DNA of 64,000 nucleotides, taken from the NCBI GenBank assembly GCA_020860205.1, contig JAJBUU010000011.1, forward strand, positions 1-64,000, read 5' to 3'. Below, piece by piece: positions 51,962 to 59,811 of the stretch (positions are counted from its first letter, which is position 1; every line of letters starts with the position of its first letter). The notes below the pieces were generated by a model. That model worked only from the letters and a program-made list of their open reading frames with translations, made no database searches and was not told the origin of the DNA. The position numbers and the translations under genes were made by a program. This DNA is from Oscillospiraceae bacterium. Lineage in GTDB: Bacteria > Bacillota > Clostridia > Oscillospirales > Oscillospiraceae.

Positions 51962-52256
51962 CGCTGGGTTCCTCCTTTTTTGCATTCCGTCATTTATGGC
52001 AGCACCCGCCAAATGGTGCGGGAGCTGTTTTCTATATGCCTCCGTTGGAGACATCATGCACCTGATTTGAAAATTCCCCACCGCAGTGCGGTGGGGAAAC
52101 CGATCTTGTCTGCGTTTCAGGCAGCACCGCATCATTCCCGCAGAAAATCTTCCGCAAAGCAAAACACAGAAGTCTTTTGGGGATTTCAAGCGATCACGGC
52201 AAAGTACAGCGAAAGCTTTCCGTAAGACGCCGCAGCTCTGATAGTATGGTGTTGCC

Positions 52257-52487
52257 TTAATCCACGACCTCGACCGTGACTCTTTTGCCCTTGCGTTGGG
52301 CGACGGATTTCATCAGGGTGCGCACCTCTTTGATGATGCGTCCCTGACGGCCAATAACCTTGCCCATGTCGCCGCTGGCCACACGGATTTCAAAGACCGT
52401 GCCGCCTGCGTTTTCCTGCTCTGTGACGGAAACCGCTTCCGGCTGATCTACAAGGTTCTGCACGAGATAGGTCAGCAGTTCTTTCAT
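52257..52487 (-). CDS. khpA: KH domain RNA-binding protein
   Basis: [33 protein letters not shown]. Confidence 0.92.
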   Translation of the reverse strand: MKELLTYLVQNLVDQPEAVSVTEQENAGGTVFEIRVASGDMGKVIGRQGRIIKEVRTLMKSVAQRKGKRVTVEVVD

Positions 52488-52510
52488 CTGAATCTAACCT
52501 CCTTTTTGCG

Positions 52511-52747
52511 TCAGCCTTCCGCCTTTTTCAGCAACGCCTTCACGGTGTCGGTCGGCTGTGCGCCGTTTGCGATCCAGTATTTTGCGCGCTCCAGATCCAC
52601 CTTGACCGCAGAGGGGTTGGCGGTCGGATCGTAAGTGCCCAGCTCTTCGATGAAGCGGCCGTCGCGGGGGAAATGGGGATCCGCGACGACGATGCGGTAA
52701 AACGGATTCTTTTTTGCGCCCATTCTGCGCAGTCTGATTTTGACCAA
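52511..52747 (-). CDS. rpsP: Small ribosomal subunit protein bS16
   Basis: [41 protein letters not shown]. Confidence 0.96.
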   Translation of the reverse strand: MVKIRLRRMGAKKNPFYRIVVADPHFPRDGRFIEELGTYDPTANPSAVKVDLERAKYWIANGAQPTDTVKALLKKAEG

Positions 52748-52897
52748 GATGATTCACCTCCATTTATGTTTTTGCACCAGGGTAATAAAAGTGCCTGTGG
52801 CGGCGCCATATCCGCAGGACGTTGCAGCGGAACTCCTGTGGCGCTGCCTGATATATACAGATGCCGACGGCATCGGTATAACGAAACTAACAAAAGC

Positions 52898-54259
52898 TCA
52901 AAGACCGAAGCCGGGTGGCATTCCGGGGAAGCCGCCCATTTTCTGCATCCGCTTCATTTTTTTGCCGCTCATGCCGTTCATCTGCTTCATCAGCTTGCAC
53001 ATTGCGTCAAACTGCCGCAGCAGACGGTTGACATCCACAACGGTGGTGCCGCTGCCGGCGGCGATGCGTTTTTTGCGGCTGGAACCGATAATGTCCGGGT
53101 TCTCCCGTTCTTTCGGGGTCATGGACAGCAAAATCGCCTCTGTGCGGGAGAGCGCCTTTTCGTCCAGCGTTGCACCGGAGAGGGCTTTTGCGTCCACGCC
53201 GGGCATCATGCTCAGGATGTCCTGCATACTGCCCATGCCCTTTAGCTGCGTGAGCTGGTCATAAAAGTCTGTCAGCGTGAATTTATTGGCGCGCAGACGT
53301 TCCTCCAGCTCTTTGGTCTTTTTTGCGTCCAGCTGCTGTTCCGCCTTTTCGATCAGGGTCAGCACGTCGCCCATGCCGAGAATGCGGCTTGCCATACGGT
53401 CGGGGTGGAACACCTCGATCTGGTCCAGCTTTTCCCCCACGCCGACAAACTTGATGGGCTTGCCGGTGACAGCCTTGACAGAGAGCGCCGCGCCGCCGCG
53501 CGCATCGCCGTCCAGTTTGGTCAGCATCACGCCGTCTATGCCAAGCGCCGCGTCAAAGGCGGTGGCCGCGTTCACCGCGTCCTGACCGGTCATTGCGTCC
53601 ACCACGAGCAGAATCTCCGCCGGGTCTGTCGCGGCCTTGATGTTTTTCAGCTCGTCCATGAGCTGCTCGTCGATGTGCAGCCGACCGGCGGTATCCAGAA
53701 ACACGAGGTCGTTTCCGTGCTTTCTCGCGTGTGCGATCCCGGCCTTTGCAATCTCCACCGGGTCGCCCTGTCCCATCTGGAACACGGGGATGTCGAGCTG
53801 TCTGCCGACGGTTTCCAACTGCTGGATGGCGGCGGGACGATAAACATCGCAGGCGACCAGCAGCGGTCGCTTGCCCTGACGGCGCATATAGGCGGCGAGC
53901 TTTGCGCCGTTTGTGGTTTTGCCCGCACCTTGCAGACCGACCAGCATCAGGACGCTGGGGCTTTGGCTGCTGATGTTGAGCTTTGCACTCTCGCTGCCCA
54001 TCAGGGAAACCAGCTCGTTATTGACGATTTTGATGACCATCTGGGCGGGGGAAAGGCTCTCCAGCACGTCTGCGCCGACTGCCTGTTCCGTCACTTTTTT
54101 TACAAAGTCCCTGACGACCTTGTAGCTGACGTCGGCTTCCAGCAGCGCAAGGCGTACCTCACGCATGGCCTCCCTGACGTCGGCTTCGGAGAGACGACCC
54201 TTGCCGCGCAGCTTTTTGAAAGCTGCGGATAATTTTTCGGAGAGCGATTCAAACGCCAT
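52898..54259 (-). CDS. ffh: Signal recognition particle protein
   Basis: MLVGLQGAGKTTNGAKLAAYM, LDTAGRLHID, Met-rich C-terminus. Confidence 0.96.
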   Translation of the reverse strand: MAFESLSEKLSAAFKKLRGKGRLSEADVREAMREVRLALLEADVSYKVVRDFVKKVTEQAVGADVLESLSPAQMVIKIVNNELVSLMGSESAKLNISSQSPSVLMLVGLQGAGKTTNGAKLAAYMRRQGKRPLLVACDVYRPAAIQQLETVGRQLDIPVFQMGQGDPVEIAKAGIAHARKHGNDLVFLDTAGRLHIDEQLMDELKNIKAATDPAEILLVVDAMTGQDAVNAATAFDAALGIDGVMLTKLDGDARGGAALSVKAVTGKPIKFVGVGEKLDQIEVFHPDRMASRILGMGDVLTLIEKAEQQLDAKKTKELEERLRANKFTLTDFYDQLTQLKGMGSMQDILSMMPGVDAKALSGATLDEKALSRTEAILLSMTPKERENPDIIGSSRKKRIAAGSGTTVVDVNRLLRQFDAMCKLMKQMNGMSGKKMKRMQKMGGFPGMPPGFGL

Positions 54260-54295
54260 TGCAGCGGTTCCTTTCTGATGGGATGCGGGCGCAGG

Positions 54296-54625
54296 TCAAT
54301 CGGACAGTTCCTGTAGTCCGGCGAGAATTTCACGCTTTTCCGGGCTGTCTGCCAGACGCTCCGCCACGGCGGCAAGGCGCTGCAGGGTTTCGCGCCGCCG
54401 CAGGGCGCGGGCAACCTGTCCGGTGCGCGCTTCAAAGCGCTGCAGCGCCTTTTCCGCACGGTGGATCTGTTCCCAAACGCCCTGTCGGCTGATGCCGCAG
54501 TTGTCTGCGATCTCTTGCAGCGACAGGTCGCTGTTGTAGTAAAGGTCATAGCACTCCTGCTGCCGTTCCGTCAGCAGGTCGCCGTAATAATCAAAAAGCA
54601 ATGTACGCCAAAGTGTATCGTCCAC
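54296..54625 (-). CDS. ylxM: YlxM/p13-like putative DNA-binding protein
   Basis: LLFDYYGDLLTERQQECYDLYYNSDLSLQEIADNCGISRQGV; next to ffh; GTG start with AGGAGG SD. Confidence 0.9.
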   Translation of the reverse strand: MDDTLWRTLLFDYYGDLLTERQQECYDLYYNSDLSLQEIADNCGISRQGVWEQIHRAEKALQRFEARTGQVARALRRRETLQRLAAVAERLADSPEKREILAGLQELSD

Positions 54626-54856
54626 AGGCAAGCCTCCTGATTCCAAACACAACGCCCATATTATACACGCCCGCCACGTCTCTGTCAAGTATTTTTCTTT
54701 ACAGTGGAGCGCATCCCGGAACCCTTTGCAGCAGACAACGAAAGATTTCCGCTTTGTCCGGGACGGTGAATTCATTTGTCGGTACCACGACCCCCGAATT
54801 GAGAATGAAGCAGCCGCGCTTACCCTTTGCGACAGCAGTTCCGTGTTCAGGAAAAT

Positions 54857-54885
54857 TTGACAAACAGGAGCAAATGATGTAAGAT
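54857..54885 (+). promoter_or_regulatory. Predicted cas3 promoter
   Basis: TTGACA, 17 bp, TAAGAT. Confidence 0.6.
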
Positions 54886-54986
54886 AAGTTTAGTGAAATT
54901 AACTATTTTCCGCGAACAGCATACACAAAGGTGTCTGCCGCGCCATGCTCGCGATCCATCACATATGAACAGAACAGGAGACAGTT

Positions 54987-57161
54987 ATGAACAAAGACGA
55001 ATACATCGCCCACCGCGCCGAAGATGGCCGTATCCAGACGGTAAAGGCTCACCTGGAGAAGACCGCCGAGCTGTCGGAAGGGTTTGCCGCCGCCTTCGGT
55101 GCGGCGGAATGCGGCCGTTTGGTGGGACTGATCCATGACATCGGCAAATACTCCCGGCCCTTTCAGCGGCGCATCGCCGACCCGGAGCACGCGCCTCGCA
55201 CTGACCACTCCACCGCAGGCGCACTGGAGGCGTGGCGGCAGAAGTTGGCTCCGGCGGCTTTCGCCGTAGCGGGGCATCACACCGGTCTGCCGGATTACGG
55301 TTCCAGACAAGACACGGCAGACAAATCCACTTTAGCGGGCCGTCTCCGGCGTCAGGTGCCGGATTGCAGTGCCTGGCGGCAGGAGGTAACGCTTCCGCAG
55401 GTATCTATGCCGTCCTATTTGGGGCAGGACAACTTTACCGACAGCTTTTTCACCCGGATGCTCTACTCCTGCCTGGTGGATGCGGATTTTTTGGACACGG
55501 AGGCCTTCATGCAGGGACATCAACCGCGGGGAGAATATGCGCCTCTGTCTGTCCTGTTGGACCGGCTCACCGCCAAAACAGACCGCTGGCTGAACGCCGA
55601 CACCGGCAGTGTTCTCAACCGCAGCCGCAACGACATCCTGCGCGCCTGCATAGACCACGGAAAGCAGTGGCCTTGTGGTCTTTACACCCTCACCGTCCCC
55701 ACCGGCGGCGGCAAGACCACTTCCTCCCTTGCTTTCGCACTTCACCATGCTATAGCGAATCAAATGCAACGGGTCATCTATGTCATCCCCTATACCTCTA
55801 TTATTGATCAAACTGTAGATGTCTTTCAGGGGATTCTGGGGGAGGAAAATGTCCTTGGGCATTACGGCGAGGCTGCTTTCCGCCAAAAGGAACCGGAAGA
55901 CCTGACGCCGGAGGAGTACCGACAGCTGCTGGCGGCGGAGAACTGGGACGCGCCGCTGATCGTCACCACCGCCGTGCAGTTCTTTGAATCCCTCTACGGC
56001 AACCGCAGCTCCCGCTGCCGGAAACTGCACAATATTGCAAACAGCGTTGTCATTTTTGATGAGGCCCAGACGCTTCCGCTCCCTTACCTTCGCCCCTGCG
56101 CTGCGGCCATCGCCCAGTTGGTAGAGCATTACGGCGTCACCGCCGTGCTGTGTACCGCCACGCAGCCTGCGCTTGGCTCGCTGTTTGCTGAACTCGCGCC
56201 CGGACTGCAAATGCAGGAAATCTGTCCCGGCGGCGCAGCGCTCTATCTGACCCTGCGGCGAAACCATGTGAAGGATCTGGGCAGCCTGTCTGTGGAGGCG
56301 CTGACCCTGCGTCTTTGCGCGCATCAGCAGGTGCTCTGCGTGGTCAATCGCCGCAAAACCGCGCAGCAGATCTACACCGGTCTGCCAAAGGATGGTGGCA
56401 GCTTCTGTCTGACCACGCTGCTGTGCGCCGCCGACCGTCGGGCAAAGCTCGTTGAGATTCGGGAGCGTCTCAAAGCTGGTCTCCCCTGCAGGGTGGTGTC
56501 TACTTCGTTGATCGAAGCGGGGGTGGACGTGGATTTCCCTGTTGCATACCGGGAGGTGGCCGGGCTGGACTCCCTTTTGCAAACCGCAGGACGGTGCAAC
56601 CGGGAAGGCCGGGAGACCGATCCCACCCGGCGTCCTGTATATCTGTTTGTTTTAGAGGATGTCGTGCCTCCAAAGATGCTGGAGCCGCAAATCACTGCCC
56701 TCCGCGCCGCACAGCGGGAGTGCGGCGAGCTGGACCTGCCAGACGCCATTGCATACTATTTTCAAACCCTGTACCGTGTCAAGGGGACGGAGGCAATGGA
56801 CAAAAAGAGAATCATGGACGCCTTTCTCCGCGGCTGGGAGGGCGTACAGTTTCCGTTTGCCGCAGTCGCCAGGGCGTTTGAGCTGATCGAATCTCCCACC
56901 CGAACGGTCTATCTGCCCGTCGACGCGGGGAACCCTCTCTGCAAGCAGCTCCAAGCCGGTCAGCGGAGCCGGACGCTCTACCGGAAGCTGGGTCCCTATA
57001 GCGTAGAGGTTTACCAAGAGCAATATGAAGCTCTCTATCGGGTGGGGGCGTTGGAACCCGTTGACGAGCGCTCCGCTGTGCTGACCGCCCTCACATGGTA
57101 TGACCGGGAGACGGGATTGAAATCCGATGCACAGGGCGGGCAGGGACTTTTCTGCGATTAA
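54987..57161 (+). CDS. cas3: CRISPR-associated helicase/nuclease Cas3 (type I-C)
   Basis: HD motif LIHDIGKYSRPFQRR, PTGGGKTTSSLAFALHHA, IFDEAQTLP, helicase C SLIEAGVDVDFPVAYREVAGLDSLLQTAGRCNREG. Confidence 0.96.
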   Translation: MNKDEYIAHRAEDGRIQTVKAHLEKTAELSEGFAAAFGAAECGRLVGLIHDIGKYSRPFQRRIADPEHAPRTDHSTAGALEAWRQKLAPAAFAVAGHHTGLPDYGSRQDTADKSTLAGRLRRQVPDCSAWRQEVTLPQVSMPSYLGQDNFTDSFFTRMLYSCLVDADFLDTEAFMQGHQPRGEYAPLSVLLDRLTAKTDRWLNADTGSVLNRSRNDILRACIDHGKQWPCGLYTLTVPTGGGKTTSSLAFALHHAIANQMQRVIYVIPYTSIIDQTVDVFQGILGEENVLGHYGEAAFRQKEPEDLTPEEYRQLLAAENWDAPLIVTTAVQFFESLYGNRSSRCRKLHNIANSVVIFDEAQTLPLPYLRPCAAAIAQLVEHYGVTAVLCTATQPALGSLFAELAPGLQMQEICPGGAALYLTLRRNHVKDLGSLSVEALTLRLCAHQQVLCVVNRRKTAQQIYTGLPKDGGSFCLTTLLCAADRRAKLVEIRERLKAGLPCRVVSTSLIEAGVDVDFPVAYREVAGLDSLLQTAGRCNREGRETDPTRRPVYLFVLEDVVPPKMLEPQITALRAAQRECGELDLPDAIAYYFQTLYRVKGTEAMDKKRIMDAFLRGWEGVQFPFAAVARAFELIESPTRTVYLPVDAGNPLCKQLQAGQRSRTLYRKLGPYSVEVYQEQYEALYRVGALEPVDERSAVLTALTWYDRETGLKSDAQGGQGLFCD

Positions 57162-57184
57162 GCGCGGTTTCGCCAAAAAGCAAA

Positions 57185-57213
57185 CGCACGGTGAGGCTCC
57201 TTCTCACCGTGCG
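57185..57213 (-). terminator. Minus-strand intrinsic terminator of the predicted mini-crRNA
   Basis: CGCACGGTGAG-AAGGAGC-CTCACCGTGCG (11-bp stem) then TTTGCTTTTTGG on the minus strand; no T tract on the plus side. Confidence 0.75.
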
Positions 57214-57241
57214 GCTGGATGGAAATCACCATCCTGTAAAT

Positions 57242-57266
57242 ATTTCAATCCACAGCTTTCGCTGAC
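57242..57266 (-). repeat. Solitary degenerate CRISPR repeat inside the cas operon
   Basis: GTC-AGC-GAAA-GCT-GTGGATTGAAAT versus array GTC-GCCCCCC-TCGC-GGGGGGC-GTGGATTGAAAT; identical 12-nt 3' end, same hairpin-plus-handle layout. Confidence 0.88.
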
Positions 57267-57272
57267 CTGACC

Positions 57273-57301
57273 ATTATAATCTTCTTCCCGCCTCTTGACA
57301 A
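57273..57301 (-). promoter_or_regulatory. Minus-strand promoter of the predicted mini-crRNA
   Basis: TTGTCA (57301-57296), 17 bp, TATAAT (57278-57273). Confidence 0.8.
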
Positions 57302-57323
57302 GTAAAATCTTTCGTGTTATACT
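57295..57323 (+). promoter_or_regulatory. Promoter of cas5-cas8-cas7-cas4-cas1-cas2
   Basis: TTGACA (57295-57300), 17 bp, TATACT (57318-57323); -35 overlaps the divergent minus-strand -35. Confidence 0.8.
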
Positions 57324-57340
57324 TCATGCCATGTTGCATT

Positions 57341-57360
57341 ATCACTATCCTATAAATGAA
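57341..57360 (-). promoter_or_regulatory. Predicted Cascade-binding operator: partial protospacer with TTC PAM in the cas5 leader
   Basis: Minus strand TTC|ATTTATAGGATAGTGAT matches guide ATTTACAGGATGGTGAT with mismatches only at positions 6 and 12. Confidence 0.8.
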
Positions 57361-57414
57361 CAGGAGATGAGAGCCGATGAAACGCCATCTATATAAGAAA
57401 GGAGTGAACGCAAT

Positions 57415-58062
57415 TTGTCCATCAAAATCGAGGTCTGGGGGCCATATGCCTGCTTTTCCCGTCCTGAGATGAAGACGGAAAGAGTATCCTATGATATCAT
57501 CACACCCAGCGCCGCACGGGGGCTGATCGAAAGTGTATTCTGGCATCCTGGTATACAGTGGTGTCTGGATCGCATTTACCTGCTCTCCCCCATCCAATTT
57601 ACCAACGTCCGCCGGAACGAGGTGAAGTCTGTGATACCGGGGAGCAGCGTTCTGTCCGTTATGAAAGGGGGCAAGGCGGACCTCGCCATCTACACCTCTC
57701 AGGACATCCAACAGCGAGCCGCCCTGATTTTACAGGATGTCCATTATGTCATTGAGGCGCACTTCAACATGACGGAAAAGGCCGCTCCCGGAGATAACCC
57801 CGGAAAGTTCCAGGAGATGACCCGGCGACGGCTGGCCAAGGGGCAAAATTACAGTACACCATATCTGGGCTGTCGGGAATTTCCTGCCAGTTGCCGGGAG
57901 TGGTCCGGCGGGGAGATCCCCGCCTTGCCGGTGACCCAGGACCTGGGCTATATGCTTCACTCCATGGACTATTCCGACCCTCAAAACATCCGCCCCCGCT
58001 TCTTCCGGGCAAAGCTGGTAAACGGGGTGCTGGATCTGCGGGATTGTGAGGTGGTCTCATGA
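57415..58062 (+). CDS. cas5c: Cas5c (Cas5d), type I-C crRNA-processing endonuclease
   Basis: IEVWGPYACFSRPEMKTERVSYDIITPSAARGLIESVFWHPGIQW; TTG start with AAAGGAG SD. Confidence 0.93.
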   Translation: MSIKIEVWGPYACFSRPEMKTERVSYDIITPSAARGLIESVFWHPGIQWCLDRIYLLSPIQFTNVRRNEVKSVIPGSSVLSVMKGGKADLAIYTSQDIQQRAALILQDVHYVIEAHFNMTEKAAPGDNPGKFQEMTRRRLAKGQNYSTPYLGCREFPASCREWSGGEIPALPVTQDLGYMLHSMDYSDPQNIRPRFFRAKLVNGVLDLRDCEVVS

Positions 58063-59810
58063 TTTTGCAGGCGTTGACCGAATACTATACCGCTCTGTTG
58101 GAGCAGGGCAGGATTTCGCCGCCCGGCTGGGACGCCGCCGCCAGGGTGAGCTATGGTCTGGAGCTGGCCGGGGACGGCACGCTGTTGCAGGCAATCCCAT
58201 ACCAGCGGACGGAGCAGCAGGGCAAGAAGCTGCTGAACAACCGGCTCATGCGCGTTCCCGCTCATGTCAAGCGCTCTGTCGGCGTGGCAGCGAATTTCCT
58301 GTGCGACACCAGTTCCTATCTGCTGGGGGCGGATGGCAAGGGAAAGCCAGAACGCTCATTAAAATGTTTTCTGGCCTGCAAAGAGTTACATCAGCGTCTG
58401 TTGACGGGGGTAGACACACCGGCAGCCCAGGCAATTTTGGCCTTCTTCGACCGCTGGCAGCCGGAACAGGCCGCCGCCCACCCGCTGCTGTCGCCGATTT
58501 GGAAGGAGCTTACCGGCGGAGGGAACCTGATTTTCTGCTTTGGCATGGAACCGGTAACGCAGGACCCTGCCATCCGCCAGGCCTGGCAGACGCACTACAG
58601 CGGCGGGGCGGAGGATGCCGAAATCGGCCAATGTCTGGTCACCGGCGAGGTCGGCCCCATCGCCAGGCTGCACCCTTCCATCAAAGGGGTGCGGGGTGCC
58701 AGTACGATGGGAGCCTCTCTGGTCTCCTTCAATGCTCCGGCCTTCGAGTCCTATGGTCACACCCAGGGCGGCAACGCCCCTGTGGGCGAATACGCCGCCT
58801 TTGCCTACACCACTGCACTAAACGCCCTGCTGGCGGACAGCCAGTACTGTCAGGTCATTGGAGACACCACCGTGGTCTGCTGGGCGCAGCACGGGGAACC
58901 GGCCTACCAGTCTGTGGGTATGATGGGACTGTCTGGCGCGGCTGCGGGCATTGATGACAGCGATCTGTCCGCCGTGCTGCACAAGCTGGCACAGGGAGAA
59001 CCTGTAGTTTGGGAGGGCGTGACCCTGGCTCCGGAGGAGCATTTCTACTTCCTGGGTCTGGCGCCCAACGCGGCCCGGCTGTCGGTGCGGTTCTTTCTTC
59101 GGGACAGCTTCGGCAAATTTATGCAGAACCTGGAAAAGCACTACCAGGACACCGCTATCATCCGTCCCGCCTACGACGCCAGGGAAAATATCCCCCTGTG
59201 GCAGCTGCTCAACGAGACGGTGAACCAGAACAGCCGGACTAAGGCCGCCGCTCCACAGTTGACCGGCGATGTGCTCCGCGCGATCCTCAGTGGCACGCCC
59301 TATCCCGCCACCCTCCTCAATGGCACGGAGCTGCGCATCCGGGCGGAGCGGGAGGTCACACGGGGCCGTGCGGCCATCATCAAGGCGTATTACCTGCGCT
59401 TGCGCAATCCTCACCCTGACTGTCCAAAGGAGATTTTACAGATGGAACTGAACGAAACCAGCACCAACGTCGCCTACACGCTTGGCCGGATGTTCTCGGT
59501 CTATGAACAGATCCAGCAGGCGGCCTATCCTGACATCAATGCCACGATCAAAGACAAGTATTTTAACGCCGCCTCCGCCACCCCAGCCACGGTGTTCCCC
59601 CTGTTGGGCAACCTGGCGGCCAAGCACCTGCGGGTGCTGGCACGGAACAATAAAGGTGCAGCGGTCAACCTGGAAAAAAAGCTGCAAACCCTCTCCGTTG
59701 TCATTGGGGAAGCATACCCAACCCGGCTGAACCTGCAGCAGCAGGGTTCCTTCCAGCTGGGTTACTACTTTGAAAATCAGGCTCGTTATCAGAAAAAGGA
59801 GGAAAAATAA
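58059..59810 (+). CDS. cas8c: Cas8c (Csd1)
   Basis: Position and length; Csd1-like motifs (FFLGLAPNAARLSVRFF, NTAYTLGRMF-type VAYTLGRMFSVYEQIQ). Confidence 0.94.
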   Translation: MILQALTEYYTALLEQGRISPPGWDAAARVSYGLELAGDGTLLQAIPYQRTEQQGKKLLNNRLMRVPAHVKRSVGVAANFLCDTSSYLLGADGKGKPERSLKCFLACKELHQRLLTGVDTPAAQAILAFFDRWQPEQAAAHPLLSPIWKELTGGGNLIFCFGMEPVTQDPAIRQAWQTHYSGGAEDAEIGQCLVTGEVGPIARLHPSIKGVRGASTMGASLVSFNAPAFESYGHTQGGNAPVGEYAAFAYTTALNALLADSQYCQVIGDTTVVCWAQHGEPAYQSVGMMGLSGAAAGIDDSDLSAVLHKLAQGEPVVWEGVTLAPEEHFYFLGLAPNAARLSVRFFLRDSFGKFMQNLEKHYQDTAIIRPAYDARENIPLWQLLNETVNQNSRTKAAAPQLTGDVLRAILSGTPYPATLLNGTELRIRAEREVTRGRAAIIKAYYLRLRNPHPDCPKEILQMELNETSTNVAYTLGRMFSVYEQIQQAAYPDINATIKDKYFNAASATPATVFPLLGNLAAKHLRVLARNNKGAAVNLEKKLQTLSVVIGEAYPTRLNLQQQGSFQLGYYFENQARYQKKEEK

Positions 59811-59811
59811 A

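Larger units (their letters stand above)
57174..57266 (-). ncRNA. Predicted mini-crRNA (CreR/CreA-like) autoregulatory guide: degenerate CRISPR repeat + spacer-like segment + terminator
   Basis: Promoter TTGTCA-17-TATAAT (57301-57273), predicted +1 at 57266, degenerate repeat GTCAGCGAAAGCTGTGGATTGAAAT (57266-57242), guide ATTTACAGGATGGTGATTTCCATCCAGC (57241-57214), terminator hairpin (57213-57185) followed by TTTGCTTTTT on the minus strand. Confidence 0.8.

Noticed and set aside
52075-52098. TTCCCCACCGCAGTGCGGTGGGGAA hairpin upstream of glnA as a riboswitch/attenuator
   Set aside because: Only a simple hairpin with a weak T tract; more likely the terminator of the khpA operon.
57112-57123. 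GGGATTGAAAT inside the 3' end of cas3, close to the CRISPR handle TGGATTGAAAT
   Set aside because: It encodes the cas3 C-terminus (YDRETGLKSD) and has no upstream hairpin or promoter; likely chance.
57185-57213. Hairpin after cas3 as a second CRISPR repeat
   Set aside because: No GTGGATTGAAAT-type handle; the T tract on the minus side fits a terminator for the guide RNA.
57241-57357. Explaining the guide/leader match as plain antisense RNA regulation
   Set aside because: Possible because the guide is also complementary to the cas5 mRNA leader, but the upstream CRISPR-repeat handle, TTC PAM and mismatches at 6/12 fit Cascade targeting better; kept as the alternative to test.
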